Shown here: positions 8,395 to 17,098 of the stretch, one piece after another | Numbering within the stretch: the first letter of the stretch is position 1 | Layout of the letters: the number at the start of each line of letters is the position of its first letter | Assembly (NCBI RefSeq): GCF_043678055.1 | Contig: NZ_JBHEQA010000001.1 | Span: 1,798,001 to 1,862,000, forward strand | Length of the DNA: 64,000 nucleotides | Direction: 5' to 3' | Source: Spongiimicrobium salis | GTDB lineage: Bacteria > Bacteroidota > Bacteroidia > Flavobacteriales > Flavobacteriaceae | The notes under the pieces: model-generated | Seen by the model: only the letters and a program-made list of their open reading frames with translations | Databases searched by the model: none | What the model was told of the DNA's origin: nothing | Program-made: the position numbers and the translations under genes

Positions 8395-10296
8395 TTGATT
8401 CGTACGTTGTCTTTTCATTTAGTTTTTCCTCCTTTTTTGGCTAAGGAAAGTCAAGGTATTCTACCTATTATTCTTGGTATTTTATGCTTCTTTTATGTGA
8501 CATCCCTAGGTGCACAAACCACCTTTGTTCTGGAAAAACTTCCTGAAAACACCCCGGAAAATAATCACTTTTTCCTTTCAGGTTCCTTTAATAAATGGAA
8601 TGCTTCCGATGCCAAATACCAGTTTCATAAAGGAAGAAATGGTAAATATTACGCAGAAGTGGGGCAATTGCAGCTGAATGATAGGATACTTTCTTTTTTA
8701 ATTACAAGGGGAAGTTGGGAAACTGTGGAAAGTGAGATTGAAGGGTGGCCAAGAATAACGCGACGACTTTCATATGTCCCTGCTAAAAAGGACACGGTGT
8801 TCCTGTCGGTATTGGCTTGGAGCGATTTGGACAGTCCGGCGGTAGATATACCCAAAGTGAAAATCGTTCTTGAAAACCTGCCTAGAAGTACGCCTCCGGA
8901 TGCCCCAATATATATTACGGGGAATTTTAATGGTTGGATTCCAGGGGATACCCGATATCGATTTAATAGGGATGCGGATGGAGTTTATGGAGTAGACATC
9001 CCTGCCTATTGGTCTACCTTGGAATACAAGTTTACCAGGGGTAATTGGCATACGGTAGAAGGAAAGGCCTATGGCAGGCCCATCTTGGATAGGATTACAA
9101 AACTGGAAAAAATAGAAGGTCAACATACGATAGTGTGTACAGTATCCTACTGGGAAGATCAATCTTCCGGACTGTTCAATCCGTATACATTGATTCTTTT
9201 ATTGGCCGCTTTTCAGGGAATTTTGATATTGATCATCGTTAATACCTATGAGAATAGAAATAAGAAAGCGAACAAAGTACTTAGCCTCCTCATAGGGTTG
9301 ATTTCCATTGCATTATTAACAAGTGTAGCCATATATGATAGGGATGTGTACAATGCTTATCCCAAAATATCCCTTTTGCCCGATTTTGTCTATTTTCTGT
9401 ACGCTCCTCTCTTTGCCGTATATATTGAGCGATTGCTAAAAACCAAAGTACTTCGGAAACTGCCTTTTTGGATGTACTTTATTCCTTTTGGGATCCATTT
9501 GATTGCCATGGGTGTATTTTTCTTTGAACCGGTGCATCTTTTTGTGGGCAGAAACCTTTCCCCATTGTATTCCTCAGTGTGGTATATTGTTATAGGTGGA
9601 GTAGCACTCTTGTTTAATGTATGGGTTTGGTTTAAAATAAGGAATACGGTAAGGCGCTATTTAAAAAATGCAGAAGCAATAGAATCCAATGACCCTTATA
9701 TTCGGTATTTCAATAAAATTCTTTTTTTAAAGGGAATCTGTCTAGCCTTATGGTTGGGGACCTATCTGGTTGGCGCGATCGGTCTGATACTCGATCATGA
9801 TTTAACCATGGTTACCGATTTTCTAGTAGATATTGTCTGGGTGGTCTTTTCTTTTACGGTCTTTTTGCTGGGGTATTTTGCCATAAGACAACCAGAAATA
9901 TTTAAAATAGAAAAATTGATCGAGGAGGTGATTGATAAATCGAGTTTGGATAAAGAAGATTTAAAAGACCTGAAGGCGGCCTTGGAAAAGGTGATGCAAG
10001 GCGAAAAACTGTTCCTTCAACCTACATTGAGCCTACCCGAATTGGCAACTACTTTGGGTTCTAATGTTCATGAATTATCCAAAGTGATCAATGAAGGTTT
10101 TGATAAAAATTTTAGGGATTTTGTCAATTCCTACCGCATTGCTCATTTTATAGAGAAAGTCAAGGCTCAGGAAGATAAAAGTAAAACCTATTTGGCCATT
10201 GCCCTGGACTCTGGATTCAATTCCAAATCTTCTTTCAATCGTTCTTTTAAAAAAATAAAAGGCACTTCGCCCCGCGAATTTTTTCAAGGGACATAA
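8395..10296 (+). CDS. membrane AraC-type regulator with two carbohydrate-binding-like sensor domains
   Basis: The 633-residue protein has an unusual order. A signal peptide or anchor (about 21-40, ending SLGAQ) precedes two similar beta-domains (about 43-145 and 156-254). Each has the pattern of a starch-binding E-set/CBM48-like fold: FLSGSFNKWN and YITGNFNGW, then LITRGSWETVE and KFTRGNWHTVE. About seven hydrophobic helices follow (roughly 262-284, 293-313, 327-345, 358-378, 392-413, 441-465, 472-497), then an AraC-type helix-turn-helix domain (about 535-633, with FNSKSSFNRSFKKIKGTSPREF). Seven helices place the sensor outside and the DNA-binding domain inside. By position it probably senses maltodextrin in the periplasm and controls the divergent susCDE operon. 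No in-frame ATG lies near the start, so TTG at 8395 is assumed; the true start could differ by some codons. Confidence 0.8.
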   Translation: MIRTLSFHLVFPPFLAKESQGILPIILGILCFFYVTSLGAQTTFVLEKLPENTPENNHFFLSGSFNKWNASDAKYQFHKGRNGKYYAEVGQLQLNDRILSFLITRGSWETVESEIEGWPRITRRLSYVPAKKDTVFLSVLAWSDLDSPAVDIPKVKIVLENLPRSTPPDAPIYITGNFNGWIPGDTRYRFNRDADGVYGVDIPAYWSTLEYKFTRGNWHTVEGKAYGRPILDRITKLEKIEGQHTIVCTVSYWEDQSSGLFNPYTLILLLAAFQGILILIIVNTYENRNKKANKVLSLLIGLISIALLTSVAIYDRDVYNAYPKISLLPDFVYFLYAPLFAVYIERLLKTKVLRKLPFWMYFIPFGIHLIAMGVFFFEPVHLFVGRNLSPLYSSVWYIVIGGVALLFNVWVWFKIRNTVRRYLKNAEAIESNDPYIRYFNKILFLKGICLALWLGTYLVGAIGLILDHDLTMVTDFLVDIVWVVFSFTVFLLGYFAIRQPEIFKIEKLIEEVIDKSSLDKEDLKDLKAALEKVMQGEKLFLQPTLSLPELATTLGSNVHELSKVINEGFDKNFRDFVNSYRIAHFIEKVKAQEDKSKTYLAIALDSGFNSKSSFNRSFKKIKGTSPREFFQGT

Positions 10297-10429
10297 AATT
10301 ATCGATCTTAAGCCTTAGCCCTAAAAAAGCATAGAATTCCCCTTAAATATAGGTCAGTTTATAAAATGGGTCGAATGGTTTTACTTGATTCGATAGTTTA
10401 GCTTCAGTGAATTTAAAATTGGAGAAGCT

Positions 10430-11197
10430 ATGGAAATCAAGTTTTTTGCAGACGTTAGCGCACTAGATCATTTGCCTTTGGAAACCCAATTCCAGAAAGT
10501 GAAAGAGTCGGGGTATGACGGTATCCAGATCAATATGGACAAGACCATAGAGGGAACCTCTTTTCAAGAATTACTACAGGCATTTGAACTAGGATGCATT
10601 GCACAAATACAGACATCGGGAAAGGATGTGGGAGAACATCTCAACAGTCTTAGAGAACAATTTGAGCAAAGTGCCGAACTGAAGCCTCTCCTTATTAATG
10701 CCCTGACAGGGAAAGACTATTTTAGCTTCGGCGAAAACGTGCAGTTGTTGAATGAAGCCATGTCCTTGGAAAGAAAACATGGGGTTCAGATAACCCACGA
10801 AATGCATCGTGGTCATTTTTCTTTTGCCGCTCATATGATGGAACGATACCTATCCTTGTTGCCCGATCTTAAAATAGCGGCCAACTTTTCGGAATGGTGT
10901 GCTGTGGCCGGTTCTTATCTTGAAGATCAACAGGAAGCGGTTTCGGTAGCCATTAAGAGGTCGTATCATATTAAAGGAAAATGGCATGTAGTGGCACCAA
11001 CACCATCGGAAAAAGAAAGCAAGGAAGTTCGAAAGTATGCCGATGAAAAGTTTTTATATTGGTGGCATCGCATTATTCAATACCAAGACCATAAAATCCC
11101 AGTTTTACCCATTACGGTACCTTTTAAAGCTAAATTTTTAATCGGAAACAGTGACCTTAAAATGATTTTGGGAGCCAGAGATACGCTTCTATCTTAA
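10430..11197 (+). CDS. xylose-isomerase-like TIM-barrel protein
   Basis: This 255-residue cytoplasmic protein has no signal peptide. It begins MEIKFFADVSALDHLP and shows the spacing of the sugar phosphate isomerase/epimerase (xylose isomerase-like TIM barrel) superfamily: VKESGYDGIQIN near residues 24-35, an ITHEMHRGHFSF segment near 121-132 and a late HIKG segment. The HEMHR stretch could supply metal ligands. It lies 133 bp after the regulator and 84 bp before a GH13 gene, so it may belong to the alpha-glucan locus. Substrate and reaction are unknown; the fold call is moderate. Confidence 0.6.
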   Translation: MEIKFFADVSALDHLPLETQFQKVKESGYDGIQINMDKTIEGTSFQELLQAFELGCIAQIQTSGKDVGEHLNSLREQFEQSAELKPLLINALTGKDYFSFGENVQLLNEAMSLERKHGVQITHEMHRGHFSFAAHMMERYLSLLPDLKIAANFSEWCAVAGSYLEDQQEAVSVAIKRSYHIKGKWHVVAPTPSEKESKEVRKYADEKFLYWWHRIIQYQDHKIPVLPITVPFKAKFLIGNSDLKMILGARDTLLS

Positions 11198-11228
11198 ACT
11201 ATTCTTTTCTAAAACCAATCTAATAATA

Positions 11229-11261
11229 GTGCGTTGTCAAAATTTCGATGACAATACGCAC
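11229..11261 (+). promoter_or_regulatory. hairpin in the leader of the SusA-like gene
   Basis: GTGCGTTGTCA (11229-11239) can pair with TGACAATACGCAC (11249-11261), leaving a two-base bulge. The hairpin ends about 20 bp before the ATG at 11282. It could end upstream transcription or regulate translation; nothing more can be told. Confidence 0.3.
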
Positions 11262-11281
11262 CCCAACCCGTTTACGTATCT

Positions 11282-13129
11282 ATGAGAATTTTTGTTGTTG
11301 TATTTGTATATGTCGTGTTAACCGGGATACACTCTTTAAGTGCGCAAAACCCTATTCAAAGAGTAGAGCCGCCAAATTGGTGGGTAGGAATGACCCACAA
11401 TGAAATAGAATTGTTGGTGTATGGGAACAATATTGCCAGCTACGATTTTGTGTTGATGCCATATGAAGGTGTAATGCTGAAAGAAATTAAACGCACTTCC
11501 AATAAGAACTACTATTTTATTAGCTTAAATATTACTCCCGAAGCGAAGCCTGGAAACATAGTATTGAAGTTTTCGAAACAAAAGGCGTCCGAAATCATGT
11601 ATGAATACCCTTTACTAGAGCGTGAGGCTGGGAGAGCAACGCTGGAAGGGTTCAACAATTCGGATGCTATTTATTTGATTACCCCGGATCGTTTTGTCAA
11701 TGGGGACCCCAATAATGATGCCCGAAAGGGGTTTTTGGAACAACCGAATAGAAGCTTTAAAGGTGGGCGTCATGGAGGGGATATTGCAGGTCTTGACAAG
11801 AGCTTGGACTATATTCAAGATTTGGGCTTCACCGCTATATGGATCAATCCAATGTTGGAAAACAACATGCCCAATTACAGTTACCACGGCTATGCGATTA
11901 CCGATTTTTACAAGGTCGATGAGCGCTATGGCAGTAATGAAAGCTTTAAAAAATTGTGTGCGGATGCAAAGAAGAAGGGAATGAAGGTAATCATGGATAT
12001 CATTGCCAATCATTGCGGATTGGAGCATTGGTGGATGAAAGACTTGCCTTCTGAGGATTGGATCAATCAATGGCCCGAATACACAGGAACCAATCATAAA
12101 AAAACCGTGGTCTTGGATCCATACGCTTCGCAAACGGACACCAAACAGTTTTTCGATGGCTGGTTTGTACCTACCATGCCCGATTTAAACCAACGGAATG
12201 CCTCTATGGCAAAATACCTGATTCAAAACAGTCTTTGGTGGATCGAATATGCAGGAATTTCGGGAATCCGAATGGATACCTATCCCTATCCGGATATGTA
12301 TTTTATGCGAGACTGGACCAAGGCAGTTATGACAGAATATCCCAATTTTAATATTGTTGGGGAAGAATGGGTGCTCCGGCCCACTATTGTATCCTATTGG
12401 CAAAAAGGAAAGGAAAATGCCAATGGCTATACATCCGATTTGAAGAGTCTTATGGATTTTCCCTTACAGAATGCCTTGGTGAAATCTTTGAATGGAAGTG
12501 GCTGGAACGACGTCTATGAGGAATTGGGACAGGATTACCTTTATCCAAATCCCAATGACTTGGTTGTTTTCCCGGACAATCATGATATGAGTCGGATTTT
12601 CTCTCAGCTTGGAGAGGATTTTGACAAGTATAAATTGGCTTTGGCCTATTTTGCAACCATTCGAGGCATCCCCCAGTTTTATTATGGTACAGAAGTGCTC
12701 ATGAAGAATCCCGGAACAGAAGATCATGGTATTATACGCTCGGATTTTCCTGGGGGTTGGGAAGGAGATCGTAGCAATGCATTCACAGGGAAAGGATTGG
12801 GAGCAGAACAAAGGGAAGCTCAACAATTTGTGAAAAAACTATTGAATTGGAGGAAATCCAATACTGCTATCCATCATGGAAAGTTAATGCATTTTGCACC
12901 GGGCAATCAGGATGAGGTTTATGTGTTTTTTAGGTATACCGAAGAAAAGAAAGTCATGGTTATCCTGAATAAAAATAGAAAACCCTATACCTTGGATGTG
13001 ACTCGTTTCAATGAAATTATAGCTGAAAGGTTTTCTGGAGAGGAAGTCTTGTCCGGGAAAAGGCTGGAGATCGATGGAAAAATAACCTTAAAAGCTATGA
13101 CTCCAATGATCATTGAAATCGATGAGTAA
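11282..13129 (+). CDS. SusA-like GH13 neopullulanase/cyclomaltodextrinase
   Basis: The 615-residue enzyme has a signal peptide (MRIFVVVFVYVVLTG ... LSAQ), so it is probably periplasmic. A cyclomaltodextrinase N-terminal domain (about 25-115, with VEPPNWWVGM) is followed by a GH13 barrel (about 125-500) and a C-terminal beta-domain. Catalytic features are complete: DIIANH (Asp239), GIRMD (nucleophile Asp332), IVGEEW (acid/base Glu361) and FPDNHD (Asp435). This is the layout of SusA-type enzymes that degrade maltodextrins after SusC import. Together with the secreted amylase and SusCDE it completes a starch-use pathway. It ends 21 bp before the convergent secretion cluster. Confidence 0.92.
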   Translation: MRIFVVVFVYVVLTGIHSLSAQNPIQRVEPPNWWVGMTHNEIELLVYGNNIASYDFVLMPYEGVMLKEIKRTSNKNYYFISLNITPEAKPGNIVLKFSKQKASEIMYEYPLLEREAGRATLEGFNNSDAIYLITPDRFVNGDPNNDARKGFLEQPNRSFKGGRHGGDIAGLDKSLDYIQDLGFTAIWINPMLENNMPNYSYHGYAITDFYKVDERYGSNESFKKLCADAKKKGMKVIMDIIANHCGLEHWWMKDLPSEDWINQWPEYTGTNHKKTVVLDPYASQTDTKQFFDGWFVPTMPDLNQRNASMAKYLIQNSLWWIEYAGISGIRMDTYPYPDMYFMRDWTKAVMTEYPNFNIVGEEWVLRPTIVSYWQKGKENANGYTSDLKSLMDFPLQNALVKSLNGSGWNDVYEELGQDYLYPNPNDLVVFPDNHDMSRIFSQLGEDFDKYKLALAYFATIRGIPQFYYGTEVLMKNPGTEDHGIIRSDFPGGWEGDRSNAFTGKGLGAEQREAQQFVKKLLNWRKSNTAIHHGKLMHFAPGNQDEVYVFFRYTEEKKVMVILNKNRKPYTLDVTRFNEIIAERFSGEEVLSGKRLEIDGKITLKAMTPMIIEIDE

Positions 13130-13150
13130 AAATCTGTTGCCTTGGAGAAG

Positions 13151-13663
13151 CTATTTTATGTGTTGTAAAAAAAAGGTGGCGTTCAAGAAATCTTTTCGGG
13201 TATTGTAATTCCTTTTTTTCTCAAAATTAAGATGCACGATTTCGCCAAAATTACCTTCTTGCTCCAAATGATAAACCCCCTTTAAAATTTGGGTAAAGCT
13301 TCCTTCCAATGTAAAATCAAAGGTATGTAAAGCTCCACCTTTATCCTCATAAATATGAGGCCTATTGAAATCTATTACTTTTAATGAATTGGTTTGTGCT
13401 GTAGTATTGATCGCTTTGATCAAGTTATTTTCCATAGACGTATTCCCAAGATTCATTTTCGTTAATAAGGAATCGTAATGCTGTTGTTTTCCGGATAAAA
13501 TAGAAAGTTGCTTGGGAATATCCTTAAAACGCGTTTCTTCTTTGCTTAAGGCAATATACTCTTTTCGCAAATCCAACGTATTGGATATCGCAAATTGGTA
13601 GCACGCAAAAAACACGAGTACAATGACGAATATCAGGCTATTTTTTTTGGTTTTACTGGTCAT
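13151..13663 (-). CDS. PilO/GspM-like inner-membrane protein
   Basis: The protein has 170 residues: a short cytoplasmic N-terminus with lysines, one transmembrane helix (about 10-28, SLIFVIVLVFFACYQFAIS), a coiled-coil-like stretch (about 32-70) and a small alpha/beta domain. This is the shape of PilO and GspM, which form the periplasmic alignment ring between inner-membrane ATPase platform and secretin. Sequence alone gives no strong family motif. The call rests on topology and on an 11-bp overlap with the PilM/N-like gene upstream. It is the last gene of the leftward secretion operon. Confidence 0.6.
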   Translation of the reverse strand: MTSKTKKNSLIFVIVLVFFACYQFAISNTLDLRKEYIALSKEETRFKDIPKQLSILSGKQQHYDSLLTKMNLGNTSMENNLIKAINTTAQTNSLKVIDFNRPHIYEDKGGALHTFDFTLEGSFTQILKGVYHLEQEGNFGEIVHLNFEKKRNYNTRKDFLNATFFLQHIK

Positions 13664-14867
13664 TCATTACTATTTTGATCGAGAAATTAGAGCTATTGTT
13701 AGTACCGTAATCGTAATCTGTGGTTTCCGCACTATGTATCCAGTCCAATGCTTCCAAAGTTTCCAGCCAAGAAGAGAATACGGCACCATCTGTAGTGGAA
13801 CCGGAAACCGTAATGGTATTTTCATCATATTCAATTGGTTTGGAAGGACGCGGAGGTTTTTTTAAAGGTTGGTACTGTATAACATTTAAAAGAATGGTAT
13901 GGGGAATACTTTGTGCCAAGGCATCCAGATAAAAGGAAACTTTGGAATTCGATGTTGCCAGTATGGTGTTTACACGCTCCTCTTTTTGTTCTACAATGGT
14001 TTTAAGTTCATTTAAGCGTGCTTTATTGGTACTGTTTACCTCGGAAGATGTTTTTAGCGTCTCTACTTTCCCATAATAATGATTGAAAAACAAAAAATTG
14101 ATCAGTAATAGGCCCAGAATGGCAGCAAGGGAGGCTTTTAGCAAAATTTCAAAATGCCGTTTGTCTTTAAATTCTCTTTCCTGTGTGCTGACCTCATCCT
14201 GAAAATTAATAAAGTTGCGTTGATCCTTGGATAGGTGTTTAAGGATATTGGCGAAGCCCAGAACCCCATTTTGAGGAACCTGAAGTCCATTAATGTCATT
14301 GGAAAAAGAACTGTGCTGTTCTTGATCTGAAAAAGAAAGGGTATTTTCAATGGTTCCCTCTTGTATCACAATTTTAGTATTGGAGAGATAAAGGGTGTTA
14401 TTGGCCAAATAACTGTTAAGGGTTTTTACTGCAGAAATGCCCAATGAAAAATCGATCAAGGATAGCTTTTGCGCTTTGAATTGGTCGAGAATCTTTTGTA
14501 CTTGGGTTTTTTTCGCAATGGAAACCATCGTTTTTCCTCCCATGGGAGCTACTTCATAATAGAAATTTTCAAAATCCAGATTCGGAAATGTTTGATGTAC
14601 CAGGGCTTCGTTCGGAGTTCCTGATTGCGTACTTATTTTAGTAAGAACATGAGAAGTGTTAATGGCAAGAAACAAGGGAGTGTTCTTCTTAATATGGGTG
14701 CTGATTTCTTCCAATGCACTTAAGGATTGCGTATTGGTGATAAAAAATGTGCCCTTTTTCCGCTGTAATTCAAGCAAATGAAAAATAAGATTCCCCTCTT
14801 GCTCACAGGCTTCTATACCATAGTAAATAGCACCTTCGTTAAAATATGTACGTATTTTTTCGATCAT
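13653..14867 (-). CDS. PilM-PilN / GspL-like assembly protein
   Basis: The 404-residue protein has a cytoplasmic N-terminal part (about 1-235) with the distribution of an actin-like PilM/GspL domain, one transmembrane helix (about 243-262, LLKASLAAILGLLLINFLFF), a coiled coil (about 265-305) and a periplasmic domain with the PilN-like pattern LDALAQSIPHTILLNVIQYQP followed by VSGSTTDGAVFSSWLETLE. It therefore looks like a PilM-PilN fusion, equivalent to GspL, that links the GspE ATPase to the envelope. It overlaps the secretin gene by 4 bp and the PilO-like gene by 11 bp. Confidence 0.7.
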   Translation of the reverse strand: MIEKIRTYFNEGAIYYGIEACEQEGNLIFHLLELQRKKGTFFITNTQSLSALEEISTHIKKNTPLFLAINTSHVLTKISTQSGTPNEALVHQTFPNLDFENFYYEVAPMGGKTMVSIAKKTQVQKILDQFKAQKLSLIDFSLGISAVKTLNSYLANNTLYLSNTKIVIQEGTIENTLSFSDQEQHSSFSNDINGLQVPQNGVLGFANILKHLSKDQRNFINFQDEVSTQEREFKDKRHFEILLKASLAAILGLLLINFLFFNHYYGKVETLKTSSEVNSTNKARLNELKTIVEQKEERVNTILATSNSKVSFYLDALAQSIPHTILLNVIQYQPLKKPPRPSKPIEYDENTITVSGSTTDGAVFSSWLETLEALDWIHSAETTDYDYGTNNSSNFSIKIVMNDQ

Positions 14868-17095
14868 TGGTAGATCACCGTAGGTTTAATAAGAATCGTT
14901 AATTTTTGTTTGCGATCCTCTCGTCTTTTCTTGCTGAAAAGCCATTTGATTACCGGTATTCTCGCAAGAAAGGGAACACCACTTCCTGCATCGTTTTTTA
15001 CTTTTTCCTCTAAACCTCCTAAGATAGCAATATCCTGATTTTGCATACGGATAATGGAGCTAAATTCGCGGGAAGTAAGTCCCGGGGGCGCATCCTCTTC
15101 AATACGTTCCCCATTAAAATCAGATTGCACCACATTGATATCCAAGGTCACCTGTCCATTACCGGAGACCAATGGTTTTATGCTAATGCCCAATTCGGCA
15201 TCAATAGGCTGAAAATTCCGAATCTCTGAAGTTGTGGGGATTTGAGAACCAAAAAAGTTTTGACTGGTGACTACATAATACTGCGTTTCTCCAATAGAAA
15301 GGTTGGCGCGATGCCCATTCATAGTAGACAATTTGGGAGAAGACCGGATTTTTAAATTCCCATTGGTTTCCATGGCCTGGATCGTAGCAAAAAAGTTAGG
15401 GACTACCCTTCCAATATTAAAAGAACCAAAACCATCGAAACCGCCAATAATTTTGTTTACGGTATTGGCGCCAAGGGTGATATTGGTTTCAGGAAAAATA
15501 CCTCCTCTAGTCTCTACAGGAGCATCTCCTATTCCCCAGCTGATTCCAGTTTCTACCGTGGAAGATTTGCGGACTTCCAAAATCATTACTTCAATAAGCA
15601 CCATGGGAACAGGCTTATCAATTTCTTTAATGAAGGTTTTAAAACGATTGATATTTGCAGTAGGGCCAGAAACCAAAAAACTGTTCAACTCCAGGTCTAT
15701 TTTAATATCGAGATCAGTTTTAACATCATCCGGCAGAATATTGACCAAAGCATCCACGTTGGTATCAAAAGATTGAAAGGATGTAGAACGTGTATCGATC
15801 CGTCTAGAACCATTATTGTTTCTTAAACCTCCATTGTTCAATCCTTGGTTATTATTGAACCCTTGATTGTTAAGACCCCCACCTCCTACAAAATTAATAT
15901 TGCTATTGGAAGTTCTACCGGCGGATCGTGCTCCTCCTGAATAGGGCGTTGGATCGCTGAGTAATTCTATAGATCGATGCATCATTTGAATCACTTCAAC
16001 CTTGCGAACACTGAGCTGATCTCCAGTACCAAAAAAATAAATGTCATTTTCTTTTTTAAAAGTGAAACTGGTAATGGCCTGTGCCGCTATTGGAGGGTTT
16101 TGCGCTGCGTTTTGCCCTTGTGTACGACCGATCCGCGTGCCACTAGCAGTATTGTTTGCATCTGAAAAACCAATGCCAACAGGAGTGGCATTTTCAAAAA
16201 TGCGTTCCAAGAGGGTATCATAATAGATTTGTTTTGCCTTAAAGGTGACATTGCCCGCCTCTTCCAAAGGCGTGGCCACATAGATATTTAAATTGAGATC
16301 ATGACTTATTTCGTTAATGATATCCACTACAGGGACATTTTCAAAATCAACGTTCAATACCCTATTGATCGTATCCACTACCTGATAATTATAGTTTCCT
16401 CCCCTGGAAAAGCCAGAACCACCACCCGGAGAAGATGCATTTCCATCGGGATTGTTCGTGCTAAAAAGGTAGAAACCATCACGCGATTTCGAAAAAATCA
16501 ACCCATTGAGTTCGGCCAGTTTTTCTATGGCGATCTCAAAAGGCACGTTATTTACATAAAGATTTAAGGGCAAATTTTCCATCCCATTATTGTAGAGTAG
16601 GTTTTGCCCCGATACATCAATGATTTTACGAAATACCTTATCCAGAGGATCATTATTGAGATCAAGGGACAAATAATTGTTTATCGCATCAAAATTGACG
16701 AGAAGTTCCTTTTCTATAATGGGGGGAGGAGGAGCATTATATTTTCGTATCGACATAATATTGCCGGTAAAATCAATATCAAGATCATAGGTTTTACAAA
16801 TAAAAATCAGAAGATCTGCCACCGTAACATTAGAGAAGTTTTTTACAAAATTGATATTTTGTAAACTGGGATCTACGGTAATATTTAGGCGATGGAGTTT
16901 AGATACGGCCAGAATAAAATTGGGCAAGGTGACGTTGGTAATATTAATATCTACCTTTAAGTTTTCTGTGAGGCCAGGATTGTCTACGGCCAGTAGTTCC
17001 AGATTATTTTTAATGTTCTGCAATCTTCCATCTTGTTCCTGTGCATGGGAGCATATGGTGATAAAACAAAATAGAAGTAAGAGACTTTTTTTCAT
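14864..17095 (-). CDS. gspD: type II secretion/type IV pilus secretin (GspD/PilQ)
   Basis: The 743-residue protein starts with a signal peptide (MKKSLLLLFCFITICSHAQ). It continues through STN/N-domains (about 45-120, LHRLNITVDPSLQ), further N-domains, a low-complexity Asn/Gly-rich linker (about 390-440), and a C-terminal secretin domain (about 500-743). Secretin hallmarks are present: VPMVLIEVMILEVRKSS, RSSPKLSTMNGHRANL and IAILGGLEEKVKNDAGSGVPFLARIPVIKW. It forms the outer-membrane multimeric channel of the machine encoded around it. It sits between GspE (3 bp away) and the PilM/N-like gene (4-bp overlap). Confidence 0.92.
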   Translation of the reverse strand: MKKSLLLLFCFITICSHAQEQDGRLQNIKNNLELLAVDNPGLTENLKVDINITNVTLPNFILAVSKLHRLNITVDPSLQNINFVKNFSNVTVADLLIFICKTYDLDIDFTGNIMSIRKYNAPPPPIIEKELLVNFDAINNYLSLDLNNDPLDKVFRKIIDVSGQNLLYNNGMENLPLNLYVNNVPFEIAIEKLAELNGLIFSKSRDGFYLFSTNNPDGNASSPGGGSGFSRGGNYNYQVVDTINRVLNVDFENVPVVDIINEISHDLNLNIYVATPLEEAGNVTFKAKQIYYDTLLERIFENATPVGIGFSDANNTASGTRIGRTQGQNAAQNPPIAAQAITSFTFKKENDIYFFGTGDQLSVRKVEVIQMMHRSIELLSDPTPYSGGARSAGRTSNSNINFVGGGGLNNQGFNNNQGLNNGGLRNNNGSRRIDTRSTSFQSFDTNVDALVNILPDDVKTDLDIKIDLELNSFLVSGPTANINRFKTFIKEIDKPVPMVLIEVMILEVRKSSTVETGISWGIGDAPVETRGGIFPETNITLGANTVNKIIGGFDGFGSFNIGRVVPNFFATIQAMETNGNLKIRSSPKLSTMNGHRANLSIGETQYYVVTSQNFFGSQIPTTSEIRNFQPIDAELGISIKPLVSGNGQVTLDINVVQSDFNGERIEEDAPPGLTSREFSSIIRMQNQDIAILGGLEEKVKNDAGSGVPFLARIPVIKWLFSKKRREDRKQKLTILIKPTVIYQ

Positions 17096-17098
17096 GCG

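Noticed and set aside
11615..12133. 172-codon minus frame inside the SusA-like gene
   Set aside because: It is a shadow of the GH13 gene, whose four catalytic motifs are complete in the + frame.
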